From Oscillospiraceae bacterium (GTDB lineage: Bacteria; Bacillota; Clostridia; Oscillospirales; Acutalibacteraceae), in assembly GCA_902787025.1 (NCBI GenBank), contig CADAER010000002.1, positions 42,057 through 106,056 on the forward strand: 64,000 bases of DNA, written 5' to 3'. The stretch's first letter is position 1. Each line of letters starts with the position of its first letter. The notes beneath the pieces were generated by a model. The model had not been told where the DNA came from, ran no database searches, and saw only the letters and a program-made list of their open reading frames with translations. The position numbers and the translations under genes are program-made. Below are positions 41,478 to 50,533 of this stretch, one piece after another.

Positions 41478-42719
41478 ATGAGAATAAGCGAAAAACAGCT
41501 CGCCCTCGTTGACAGGCAGATAAAACGCATCATCGAAAGCGGCAACTATTACAGCGAAATCTATAAAAAAGCGGGCATAACGGGCGTTTCGACTCCCGAG
41601 GATTTTGAGAAAATCCCGTTCACAGACAAGGCCGATTTGCGCAACGCATATCCCCTCGGCATACAGGCCGTCCCCGATGAAAAGGTCGTGCGCATCCACT
41701 CGTCCTCGGGAACTACGGGCAAGCCCGTAATCATTCCCTACACCTCGAAGGATGTTGACGACTGGGCTACTATGTTCGCGAGATGCTATGAAATCGCGGG
41801 AATCACCGCGCAGGACAGAATCCAGATTACTCCCGGCTACGGTCTGTGGACCGCGGGCATCGGCTTCCAGGCGGGCTGCGAAAAGCTCGGCGCCATGGCT
41901 ATTCCGATGGGACCGGGCAACACCGAAAAACAGCTTCAGATGATGGTCGATCTTCAGTCAACGGTCATCTGCGCCACTTCCTCCTACGCCCTTCTGCTCG
42001 CGGAGGAAATCAACAAACGCGGTTTAAAGGATAAAATCAAACTCAGAAAGGGCGTAATAGGCTCGGAAAGATGGAGCGACGCCAAACGCAACTATATCGC
42101 GCGCGAGCTCGGAATCGAGCTTTACGACATTTACGGCCTTACCGAAATCTACGGCCCCGGCATAGGCGTCAACTGCCCCGACCAGACGGGTATGCACATC
42201 TTCGACGACTTCCTCTACACCGAGATTATCGACCCGAAAACGGGCGAGGTCCTTCCCGACGGCGAGGAGGGCGAAATAGTCATCACCACCCTTGTCAAGG
42301 AGGGCGCCCCCCTCATCCGTTTCCGCACGCACGATCTGTCGAGAATAATCCCCGGCGAATGCCCCTGCGGCAGAACTTACCCGAGGCTCGACACAATCAA
42401 GGGCAGAAGCGACGATATGTTCAAGGTTCACGGCGTCAATATGTTCCCGAGCCAGGTCGAGGAAATCCTCGGTCAGGTTGACGGCGTTTCAAGCGAATAC
42501 AAAATCGACATTGCCCACGATGAGAACAAGAACAGGGATATCATCATGATTACCGCCGAGGCGGACGGCAGGGTCGATTTCGAAAAAACCGCCGAAACAA
42601 TAAAGAATCTTTTCAAATCAAGGCTAAATGTCACGCCCAATGTCGTCATAGTCTCTCTCAACACCCTTCCGCGTTCCGAAAAGAAAACGCAGAGAGTTTT
42701 CGATCACAGAGGCGACTGA
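41478..42719 (+). CDS. paaK: Phenylacetate-CoA ligase family (AMP-forming aryl-acid:CoA ligase)
   Basis: 413 residues. The P-loop-like SSSGTTGKPVIIPYT, the LYDIYGLTEIYGPG motif, IRFRTHDLSRI and the C-terminal GRSDDMFKVHGVN hinge are those of PaaK. It links phenylacetate, indoleacetate or a similar acid with CoA. Behind iorAB and a thioesterase it may either activate aryl-acetates for use or run backwards to recover energy from the aryl-acetyl-CoA; the sequence does not say which. Last gene of the operon. Confidence 0.93.
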   Translation: MRISEKQLALVDRQIKRIIESGNYYSEIYKKAGITGVSTPEDFEKIPFTDKADLRNAYPLGIQAVPDEKVVRIHSSSGTTGKPVIIPYTSKDVDDWATMFARCYEIAGITAQDRIQITPGYGLWTAGIGFQAGCEKLGAMAIPMGPGNTEKQLQMMVDLQSTVICATSSYALLLAEEINKRGLKDKIKLRKGVIGSERWSDAKRNYIARELGIELYDIYGLTEIYGPGIGVNCPDQTGMHIFDDFLYTEIIDPKTGEVLPDGEEGEIVITTLVKEGAPLIRFRTHDLSRIIPGECPCGRTYPRLDTIKGRSDDMFKVHGVNMFPSQVEEILGQVDGVSSEYKIDIAHDENKNRDIIMITAEADGRVDFEKTAETIKNLFKSRLNVTPNVVIVSLNTLPRSEKKTQRVFDHRGD

Positions 42720-42759
42720 TTACCGCTTATTGCACAAAACAAAACCGTATAATTTGTTG

Positions 42760-42820
42760 AAAATCAACAGTCTTTATTATAATTATTACTTATTTTTATA
42801 AGGACTGTTGATTTTATTTT
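42760..42820 (+). terminator. Long hairpin after paaK (terminator or regulatory inverted repeat)
   Basis: An 18-base stem, 42760-42777 with 42798-42815 (AAAATCAACAGTC... / ...GGACTGTTGATTTT, one G-U pair), around a 20-base AT loop and followed by ATTTTTATTTT. It lies 41 bases after the paaK stop and 94 bases before the next start. Confidence 0.65.
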
Positions 42821-42908
42821 TATTTTATGCAATAATTATCCTGCATATTATGGAATTGTGCCCCTTCGGCACAGCGTTTTTCAGCGCAACCATTAAGGAG
42901 GAAAAGAA

Positions 42909-45900
42909 ATGACAAAATGCAAAAAGGTGATAAGCCTGGTGCTCGCAATCGCTCTGATTGTCGGAACCGTCGCCTGCCTCGGCACCGTTGTCGGTCTTAA
43001 GGCAAAGGCGGAAACCCCCACAATCACGAACCTTGACGGCATCGAAAGAACACCCGGACAGCACCGCGGACTGGATAAGGACGGCAATCCGAGAACCGCT
43101 CCCCTTACGAAGAGCGAGCTCGCGGAACTGTATCCCGCCGGATATTCCTATCTTTCCGGCTGGGCTTATGAGATTGACACATCCGACGGCTACACTCCCA
43201 ACTATGATTTCCAGAATCATATGACAGAGACCGACGGTTATGTCCAACCCGGCGACTATATCGTCCTGCTCATCAAGTTCACAACCAGCTACCCCTATAT
43301 GGGCAACCTTACGGGCTGGTTCACACATACTTATGATTTCTTTGAAAATATCAACACCGACAACGACGGTCTGACCGACCTTACAATCAAACCCCTTAAT
43401 TCATCCAACACCAACCTTGAAACCTACGGCTGTATTATGAACCCTCTTCAGGCTGATGTTCCGGCGGCAACTGCCAAAAACGATTCAAACATCACCAAAT
43501 CCGGCTGGACCGCGGATGAACTCGACACCATCGGCGTAAATGTTTATGTCGGCGGCAGAACAGGTTCCACCATTTACTATCAGAACGAGGATGACCTCTG
43601 GTCACTCGCTATTATGTATAGAGTCAGAACCGAACATCCGGATGCGGAACATACTCCTCTCGAAGACGGTGAAATCGGCTCAATCTTCCTTCCCGCAACC
43701 CAGGATCCGAACAAAGGTATGTTCAAGGTTCCGGTAACCGGTATGACCAAAGCTCAGGCAGCCAAGAAAACAGGCACCCTCGCGGTCAGCGAGAACGGAA
43801 CAAAGGCCGTCAACTCCCACGAAGTTCCCAATTTCGATTATCAGGACTTCGGCGTTACTCTCTGCATAGGCGAGCCGTCCTCGCAGGGCAAGACCTACAC
43901 CGCGACTTTCTATGACGAGGCAGGCGAAAATGTTCTCGGCACAATAACAGACATTCGCGACGGTCAGTCAATAGACGCAATCGAAAGCCCCGCTGACACA
44001 GCGACAACCTTCTTCAAGGGCTGGAGCACCGTAAAGGGCGATGAAAGCGCTATTGTAACATTCCCGCAGACTATTACGGAAAATGTCAAATATTATGCGA
44101 TTTACAGCGAAGCGACTCCCATAACGCTCGTTTTCGGCGACACGGAAGTCAGAGCGTTCAACGGCGATACAATCGAATCCTTCCCCACAGCTCCCGCGAT
44201 TACAGGCAAAGACTTCAAAGGCTGGAGCACAACGGAAGGCGACGCCTCCGCTATTGTAACTCTTCCTTATTCAGTAAATACAACCGAAAGTGAAATCGTT
44301 TTCTATCCCATTTATGAAACCTCGAAATTCACCGTAACCTTCGACATGAACGGCGGCAACGAGAATAATGTCGTTATAAAGAATGTTGAATACGGCAAAG
44401 CCGCTTCGACAATCGTTCCCTCCGGTGATTTCACCAAGACCGGCTTCAACTTCGCAGGCTGGTCGACATCAAATACCGCGACCGCTCCCGATGCGGATCT
44501 CGGTGCAATAACAGAAGACACGACATTCTTCGCCGTCTGGACCGCGAAGGAATACAGCGTCAGACTGTATCTCACAGAAGACGCAGCTGATCCTTACATG
44601 ACCTTTGCTGTTACATACGGAGGAAGCTCTCCCAAGATTTCGGCGAACGATGACAAACCCTCCAAGCAGGCGGGAGCTCCCGAAAACAGCATCTTTGCCG
44701 CATGGGTAAACAAAGCCACCGGCGACACCGTTTCCACAACGGAACTCAGACCCGCGGGCACAGCCAGCGCCTATACAATCGACGGCGACCTTGATGTTTA
44801 CGTCAGATGGACAAGCGTCTCAACCTTCTCCTTCTACATTCCCAGCGTTGAAAACGAGGGCGAATGGGTGCTTGTAGACACATACTCACAGGTAACAGCC
44901 TCCACCTGGACAACAATAAAGACAGCGTTTACCAGCAAGGCAACCGAACTCGGCTACGCTTACCAGACATCAGCAACCACCGCTACCGAAAAACAAAACC
45001 TCGCCAAGTGGGCAACCAACCCCGAAGGCACAGAGGGCATTGTTTCACTCGACGGTAAAAACGCGGACGGCGGCACCGTCGTTACGGTTAACGATCCCGT
45101 TACCAACACAGCGTTCTACATCGTCGGCAAGAGACTTTCGAACACCGATGTTCTCGCAGGCGAAGACGGTCCCTCACTCCTTGATGACACCCAGCGCACA
45201 GGTCAGTATGAGACCAACCCCGTAAATATTTTGCTTGACAAGATAGCCGAGAACGCTCCCGAGGGCAAGGAATTCGCAGGCTACTTCGTTGACGAAAACG
45301 GCAACGAGGTTGAAACCGAGGTTTCCGCGTCCTTCGCGACATTCGCGCTTCCTTACGGTCAGCACACATATTACCCCGCATGGCAGGATATCGTTTACAC
45401 AATAGTATTCAGTATTGACGGCTATGTCGCCACTGCCGATGTCGTTTACGGCGAGACTCTTACCGTAAACAGCGAGGAAATCGTTCCTTACGAATCCTAC
45501 ACAGGCTTCCCGGTAATTCCCGAGAACATTCCCGATATAGACGCCGATCCCTCCAAGAGCGTTGAACTCTATGACAAGACGCTCAAAGACTGGAACAAAG
45601 ACGGTTATATCATCACCGGCTGGGAGATTATCTACGACGGTCAGGCTGTTGCCACACTTGACAACGAGAATCCCTACCCCGTAAATCCCGACCACTCCTA
45701 TGTTCCCAACCTCGGCGAATTCAGCGGCAAGCATGTTATAAACATCAACGCCACAGTCAAACCTCTCTACTACGAAGCAACATTCGACTGCGGCCAGGTC
45801 AAGGCTAAATTCCCGGACGGCTCAACCGTTCAGAAACTCTGGATAGCGACCGGCACAGGCGCGAGCGCCATCAGAGAGATGACAGAAGCAGCATTCGGCG

Positions 45901-46820
45901 TTCCCGTAAAAGAGAACTGCACATTTATGTCATGGCAGCCCAACGAACCGATGGGAGCGGAAGCGACCACCTTCGTTCCTATGATTTACGGCAAGCCCGT
46001 CAAGATCTTCTTCGTATACGGCGACCTCGGTGAAGAGGGCCTCAACTACGAGGCGATTTACAACGGCGAAGCCACCGACTATATGGTCCTCAACAAATAC
46101 TGCGAACAGGACGGCTCAACCCTTCTTGAAGAAGGCGCAGAAATGGTAGATCCCTACTCATGGGCTCCCTACAGCCTGCTTATGGGCTGGAGCGTCGCCC
46201 CCGCCTACACCTTCACAAATGAGGAAGGCGAAGAAATCGAGTTTGTCGACCGCCTCGGTCCTGACGACGTAATCAAGGGCAACATGATCTTCACCACCAG
46301 CTACAAGCCCTTCGAAGACTGCTGGCTCATCATCTACGACAGCAACACAAGCTACCTCATCGGTTCAATCCTTGAAGGCATCATCGACAAGGAGCGCGCC
46401 ATCAACGAACTCTTCAACTTCACAGGCGAACCGGCGGCTCCCGGTAAGATTGAAGAACTTGTAGGCGACTACACCGGCAGAACAATCGAACAGATTCTCT
46501 CCGAGGAACTTCAGAAATCGTTCAACGCCAACATCTACAAGACAGTCGGCAAGGACTTCTCGAAGATTTACTGGCACGAAGGCAAACAGGTTGACAAGAA
46601 GGATGCGGTAGTCAACGCAAACGCAGAAGAAGAAATCATCATCTGGTATCAGTTCAAACTCATCAACTTCAACCTGAAGAAACTGTTCAGCAGAGAGATG
46701 TGGCAGAGCGTTTACATTGTCGGCAGACCCGTCACCATCCCGAAGGCATGGCTTGACCCGTCGCAGACAGCGCAGACACTTGAAACAATCATCAATGTTG
46801 TCAAAGGCCTTCTCGGCTAA
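42909..46820 (+). CDS. Large secreted protein with InlB-type (Listeria-Bacteroides) repeats
   Basis: 1303 residues. Signal peptide (residues about 1-36, ending LKAKAE). An N-terminal domain of ~330 residues follows, then at least eight repeat units of the form (T/V)xF......G..........F.GWS......T..Y.A.(Y/W), typical of the Flg_new/InlB B-repeat family (for example FAGWSTSNTATAPDADLG). No LPXTG or other anchor at the C-terminus (ends VKGLLG). Lower GC and frequent Thr/Asn codons. It stands alone between a hairpin and a terminator. Likely surface or matrix protein; binding partner unknown. GGAGG upstream of the ATG. Confidence 0.85.
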   Translation: MTKCKKVISLVLAIALIVGTVACLGTVVGLKAKAETPTITNLDGIERTPGQHRGLDKDGNPRTAPLTKSELAELYPAGYSYLSGWAYEIDTSDGYTPNYDFQNHMTETDGYVQPGDYIVLLIKFTTSYPYMGNLTGWFTHTYDFFENINTDNDGLTDLTIKPLNSSNTNLETYGCIMNPLQADVPAATAKNDSNITKSGWTADELDTIGVNVYVGGRTGSTIYYQNEDDLWSLAIMYRVRTEHPDAEHTPLEDGEIGSIFLPATQDPNKGMFKVPVTGMTKAQAAKKTGTLAVSENGTKAVNSHEVPNFDYQDFGVTLCIGEPSSQGKTYTATFYDEAGENVLGTITDIRDGQSIDAIESPADTATTFFKGWSTVKGDESAIVTFPQTITENVKYYAIYSEATPITLVFGDTEVRAFNGDTIESFPTAPAITGKDFKGWSTTEGDASAIVTLPYSVNTTESEIVFYPIYETSKFTVTFDMNGGNENNVVIKNVEYGKAASTIVPSGDFTKTGFNFAGWSTSNTATAPDADLGAITEDTTFFAVWTAKEYSVRLYLTEDAADPYMTFAVTYGGSSPKISANDDKPSKQAGAPENSIFAAWVNKATGDTVSTTELRPAGTASAYTIDGDLDVYVRWTSVSTFSFYIPSVENEGEWVLVDTYSQVTASTWTTIKTAFTSKATELGYAYQTSATTATEKQNLAKWATNPEGTEGIVSLDGKNADGGTVVTVNDPVTNTAFYIVGKRLSNTDVLAGEDGPSLLDDTQRTGQYETNPVNILLDKIAENAPEGKEFAGYFVDENGNEVETEVSASFATFALPYGQHTYYPAWQDIVYTIVFSIDGYVATADVVYGETLTVNSEEIVPYESYTGFPVIPENIPDIDADPSKSVELYDKTLKDWNKDGYIITGWEIIYDGQAVATLDNENPYPVNPDHSYVPNLGEFSGKHVININATVKPLYYEATFDCGQVKAKFPDGSTVQKLWIATGTGASAIREMTEAAFGVPVKENCTFMSWQPNEPMGAEATTFVPMIYGKPVKIFFVYGDLGEEGLNYEAIYNGEATDYMVLNKYCEQDGSTLLEEGAEMVDPYSWAPYSLLMGWSVAPAYTFTNEEGEEIEFVDRLGPDDVIKGNMIFTTSYKPFEDCWLIIYDSNTSYLIGSILEGIIDKERAINELFNFTGEPAAPGKIEELVGDYTGRTIEQILSEELQKSFNANIYKTVGKDFSKIYWHEGKQVDKKDAVVNANAEEEIIIWYQFKLINFNLKKLFSREMWQSVYIVGRPVTIPKAWLDPSQTAQTLETIINVVKGLLG

Positions 46821-46842
46821 AACCAAAACCGTATAATATCCA

Positions 46843-46880
46843 CGCGGGGGCGCAGGATTTTTCCTGCGCCCCGCTTTTTT
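46843..46880 (+). terminator. Terminator of the large secreted protein gene
   Basis: GCGGGG-cGCAGG / CCTGCGCCCCGC stem with TTTTTT tail. Confidence 0.88.
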
Positions 46881-46882
46881 AC

Positions 46883-46911
46883 TTTACAACAGCCGTCCGT
46901 ATTGCTATAAT
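46883..46911 (+). promoter_or_regulatory. Promoter of the M20 peptidase operon
   Basis: TTTACA (46883-46888), 17-base spacer, TATAAT (46906-46911), directly after the terminator of the previous gene. Confidence 0.75.
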
Positions 46912-46950
46912 GTAATATATATTTAATTACTTTAAAAGAAGGTTGATTCT

Positions 46951-48390
46951 TTGAAAATCTTATTTGCGGTTCTTATAATTATCGCGGTTGCGGCCGCGGT
47001 GTGCGTAATAAGGGCGGCGCGCCTGAAAGCGAAACCGTCGGGAAACGCGGAACATAAAAAGGAATTTGACGATGACACTGCGGTTGACCGCTTCTGCGAG
47101 ATTCTCCGCAAAAAGACGGTCTGGCCGAGAAACGGCGAATTTGACCGCGACGAGTTCGACTCCTTCCTGCCGCTGCTGAAAAGCCTCTACCCCGCCGCGT
47201 TTGAAACGCTCGAGGTCAACACAATCAACAACTACGGCATCCTTCTGCGCTGGAAGGGTAAAAATCCCGAAGCGAAGCCCTTCGTGCTTATGGCGCACTA
47301 TGATGTCGTGAGCGTTGACGAAAGCAAGTGGAATTATCCTCCTTTCGGCGCCGAAATTCACGACGGCAAAATCTACGCGAGAGGCTCCGTTGACACAAAA
47401 TGCATAATCTCCGCCGAAATGGAAGCGGTAACATATCTTCTCTCAAAAGGCTTCGCGCCCGAGAGCGACATCTGGTTCTCCTTCACCAACAACGAGGAAA
47501 CAGGCGGAGACACCACTCCCGCCGTTGTCGAGTTCTTCAAGGCAAACGGCATTGACCCCCGCTTCGTGCTTGACGAAGGCGGAGCGATAGTCAACAGCCC
47601 CGAGCTCGGAGTCAAGGACGACCTCGCTATGATAGGCGTGTGCGAGAAGGGCATCTGCGACACGGTCGTCACCGCGGAAGCGAAACCCGGCCACTCATCG
47701 ACACCGATGCCCGGCGACTCTCCCGACCTCCTGGCGGACTGCATCGCGAAAATCAGAAAAATCCATTTCAGACCGAGGCTCGAGCCCGTCGTGCGCGATA
47801 TGCTCAAAGGAATCGGCGCATACTGCCCGTTCTATCTTCGCCTCGCTATTGCCAATATGTGGCTGTTCGCCCCCGTCATCAAGCTTGTAATGAAGAATTT
47901 CGGAGAGTCGAACGCCGTTATGCGCACCACAATCTGTTTAACCCAGCTTAAAGGCTCCGACACAATAAATGTCATCCCCGCGACATCACAGGCGGGCTAC
48001 AGCGTAAGAATCGCCCCGTGGGACAGCGTTGACAAAGTCCTCGGAATCATCCGCAAGGCTGTCGGCAAAAAGGCGACGGTTGAAGCCGAATACTCGTTTG
48101 AGCCCTCGCCCGTTTCCGACTACAAATGCGCGGAATTCGACCTGCTGAAAAACACAATAAACTCCGTTTACCCGCAGGTCGGCGTTTCAACAATGATTAT
48201 GACAGGCGGCACGGACTCTAAACATTTCGCGAGAATAAGCAAAAATGTTTACCGTTTCGCGGGCTTCCGCTTCTCGGGCGAAAACATCGCGGGTATGCAC
48301 GGCAACAACGAATCCCTCGATGTTCAGGCATACCTTGACGGAATAGATTTCTACATTGAACTGATAAGAAACTTCAACACGGGAGTTTGA
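46951..48390 (+). CDS. M20 family metallopeptidase (carboxypeptidase S / PM20D1-like)
   Basis: 479 residues with an N-terminal membrane helix (residues 2-22). Metal ligands and catalytic residues are visible: LMAHYDVV (His, Asp), YARGSVDTK (Asp bridge), NNEETGGD (catalytic Glu and metal Glu), FVLDEGGA (Asp) and a late MTGGTDSKHF (His). A dimerisation domain lies in between. It should cleave small peptides or N-acyl amino acids. TTG start with AGAAGG upstream. Followed at once by the YhhN gene (1 base). Confidence 0.92.
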   Translation: MKILFAVLIIIAVAAAVCVIRAARLKAKPSGNAEHKKEFDDDTAVDRFCEILRKKTVWPRNGEFDRDEFDSFLPLLKSLYPAAFETLEVNTINNYGILLRWKGKNPEAKPFVLMAHYDVVSVDESKWNYPPFGAEIHDGKIYARGSVDTKCIISAEMEAVTYLLSKGFAPESDIWFSFTNNEETGGDTTPAVVEFFKANGIDPRFVLDEGGAIVNSPELGVKDDLAMIGVCEKGICDTVVTAEAKPGHSSTPMPGDSPDLLADCIAKIRKIHFRPRLEPVVRDMLKGIGAYCPFYLRLAIANMWLFAPVIKLVMKNFGESNAVMRTTICLTQLKGSDTINVIPATSQAGYSVRIAPWDSVDKVLGIIRKAVGKKATVEAEYSFEPSPVSDYKCAEFDLLKNTINSVYPQVGVSTMIMTGGTDSKHFARISKNVYRFAGFRFSGENIAGMHGNNESLDVQAYLDGIDFYIELIRNFNTGV

Positions 48391-48391
48391 T

Positions 48392-49114
48392 ATGGCTCTT
48401 AAAATAACAGCGGCGGTCCTGCTTTTCGCGGCTCTGTCCGTTTTCGCGACTCTCTTCTGCCGCGCAGGCTGGCCGAAATCAACCAAAAAAGGCTTTTATT
48501 TCAAAATGGCGGCGTCAACCGTGTTCCTGATTTCCGGCTTCCTATGCAGCAGAATATCGGGAAACAGGGGCTACTGCGCCCTCATCCTCGCGGGGCTCGC
48601 GCTCGGCTGGGTGGGCGATGTGTTTATGACGCTCGACCCCTTCCTTGTAAACAAGTCAAAAGGAGCGAAAGCGGCGGCGGGAATACTCGGCGGTCTCGCG
48701 TTTCTCGCAGGGCATATCTTCTACATAATCGCGTTTTTCAGGCTCCTTCCCCGTGGCGGAAAAACAACCTGCGCGCTCATCATTATGATAGCGGTCCTTA
48801 TGTGCGTGGTCATAATAATCAAGCAGGCGCTCAAAGTGAAGCTCGGCAAACTCGCTCCCGCCGTGGCGGTTTACGCGGTCATGCTCCTCACAATGCTTTC
48901 ATCCGCGTGGCTCCTCGCCTTTACGGGCGATGTCCGCCCCCTTTTCGGCGTTTCGGTCGCGGCAGGCTCGCTCCTGTTCGTCATTTCCGATTTCACGCTG
49001 GCGCTCAAGCTCTTCGCGGGCAAGCGCTTTGACACGCTGACGGTCCGCGCGGTTTACATTTACACTTACTTTTTCGCGCAGATGCTCATAGCGGGCAGCC
49101 TCGCGCTCATATGA
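48392..49114 (+). CDS. YhhN family membrane protein (lysoplasmalogenase-like)
   Basis: 240 residues, about eight TM helices. The YhhN pattern is seen in KMAASTVFLISG, LALGWVGDVFMTLD and GGLAFLAGHIFYIIAF, with conserved Asp and His in the membrane. Mammalian members split the vinyl ether of lysoplasmalogens; plasmalogens are common in Clostridia, so a role in their turnover is possible. It lies 1 base after the M20 gene and 8 bases before the AbrB gene. Confidence 0.88.
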   Translation: MALKITAAVLLFAALSVFATLFCRAGWPKSTKKGFYFKMAASTVFLISGFLCSRISGNRGYCALILAGLALGWVGDVFMTLDPFLVNKSKGAKAAAGILGGLAFLAGHIFYIIAFFRLLPRGGKTTCALIIMIAVLMCVVIIIKQALKVKLGKLAPAVAVYAVMLLTMLSSAWLLAFTGDVRPLFGVSVAAGSLLFVISDFTLALKLFAGKRFDTLTVRAVYIYTYFFAQMLIAGSLALI

Positions 49115-49122
49115 GGTGAATT

Positions 49123-49398
49123 ATGGCAAAATCGGGTTATTTAAGAGAAATTGACAGGCTCGGCAGGGTTGTTATCCCCAAGCAGTTCCGCAAGGAAATG
49201 AATATCCCCGAAGATGGCGGAGAGGTACTCCTTACCTGCAAAAACGGAGTTGTTACCGTCTCCAAGTCGGCGGAAACCTGCATATTCTGCCGCTCAAGAA
49301 GAAGGCTTTCCGACTTCAAGGGCAGACCCGTCTGCGCGAAATGCCTTGACGAAATAAAATACGGCGCCCGGGATGAAAGCGCCGCAGAGGAAGAATAA
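49123..49398 (+). CDS. AbrB/SpoVT-type regulator with C-terminal zinc finger
   Basis: 91 residues. An AbrB swapped-hairpin DNA-binding domain at 1-48 (GYLREIDRLGRVVIPKQFRK) is followed by CIFCRSRRRLSDFKGRPVCAKC (two CxxC pairs, about 53-75), a treble-clef or ribbon zinc site, and an acidic tail. Probable transcription factor; such AbrB-zinc fusions appear in Clostridia but I do not know a named target. GAGGTG lies just before the ATG. Confidence 0.87.
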   Translation: MAKSGYLREIDRLGRVVIPKQFRKEMNIPEDGGEVLLTCKNGVVTVSKSAETCIFCRSRRRLSDFKGRPVCAKCLDEIKYGARDESAAEEE

Positions 49399-49438
49399 AC
49401 CCGCTTTCGCGGAGAAATATTAATCAGGGAGAATCATT

Positions 49439-50491
49439 ATGAAAAAACTTTTGTGCGTATTGATGTCCGTCATTATCGCCCTTTCGTGCGTTGTATGCGC
49501 CTTCGCATACGAGGATCCCGACTGGATAGCGAAACTCGCGGATGAATTCATTGACGAAAAAGGCCCCGAGGTTGACGGGCTCGTCATCGACTATGTCAGC
49601 TACACGCCCCGCAACCTGAAGGGCAGCACCAAATACCCCCTTGTCATCCTCCTTCACGGTATGGGTCAGGGCGGAAAGCCCCGCGAACAGATAGAAGACA
49701 ACTACTTCCCCGCGTTCGCGAGCAAGGAGATGCAGTCAAAATTCACAAACGGCGCGGCTTTCTTTATGATTCCCCGCTCGGATGAATCGAAAAACGCGAT
49801 GGGAACCTGGACCGACGACGAGGTCCGTCCGCTCTATGAAACAATTCAGGACTTCATCGCAAGACATAAGAACAACATCGACCTTTCCAGAATATATATC
49901 GGCGGTTATTCGATGGGCGGCAAGATGACTCTCAAAATGCTCTCGACCTACCCCGAAATGTTCGCCGCCGCCTTCCCGATGTGTCCCGCTTATATTCCGA
50001 GCGACGATCAGCTCAAAGCCATAGCCGACATCCCGCTGTGGTTCTCCTGCTCGAAGTTCGACATCCTCGCGGGCTACTATGTTTACGGCAAGGATATCTG
50101 GGAAAAGGTCTGCGCCTATACCAACAGACCGCAGGACTGCCGTATGTCCGTCATCGGCAAGGTCTGCCTGCCCGACGGCAAGAAGGCCGACAGCAACCAC
50201 CATGTATGGTTCGCGGCGTCAAACGATATGTTCACCTATGAAAACGGCGACTACCCGAATATGACAACCACCGACGCCACGGGCAAAACGGTCAAACTCA
50301 CGGCGCCCGACGGCCTCATTTCGTGGCTTTGCAGATACAAATCCTCTTATGACGGCAAAGAAATAAAAGGCACAAGCCTCGTCGACGAAAACGAGTCAAC
50401 CGTTTTCGATATGCTTCACAAAATGATAGGCGCCCTGCGCTTTATGTTCAGAGACACAATCAAAACGGCGCTTTCGGCTCTGTCACGCTGA
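49439..50491 (+). CDS. Secreted alpha/beta hydrolase (esterase)
   Basis: 350 residues with a signal peptide (residues 1-23, VVCAFAYE). LLHGMGQGGKP forms the oxyanion region, GGYSMGGKM the nucleophile elbow (Ser), SKFDILAG the likely acid region and SNHHVW the His. It resembles feruloyl/PHB-depolymerase-like and phospholipase/carboxylesterase enzymes. Acts outside the cell; the ester is not determined. It follows the AbrB gene by 40 bases. Confidence 0.85.
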   Translation: MKKLLCVLMSVIIALSCVVCAFAYEDPDWIAKLADEFIDEKGPEVDGLVIDYVSYTPRNLKGSTKYPLVILLHGMGQGGKPREQIEDNYFPAFASKEMQSKFTNGAAFFMIPRSDESKNAMGTWTDDEVRPLYETIQDFIARHKNNIDLSRIYIGGYSMGGKMTLKMLSTYPEMFAAAFPMCPAYIPSDDQLKAIADIPLWFSCSKFDILAGYYVYGKDIWEKVCAYTNRPQDCRMSVIGKVCLPDGKKADSNHHVWFAASNDMFTYENGDYPNMTTTDATGKTVKLTAPDGLISWLCRYKSSYDGKEIKGTSLVDENESTVFDMLHKMIGALRFMFRDTIKTALSALSR

Positions 50492-50533
50492 CGGCTGATT
50501 AATTTAAAACAGGAACAAAAAAAGGAAAAAGAA

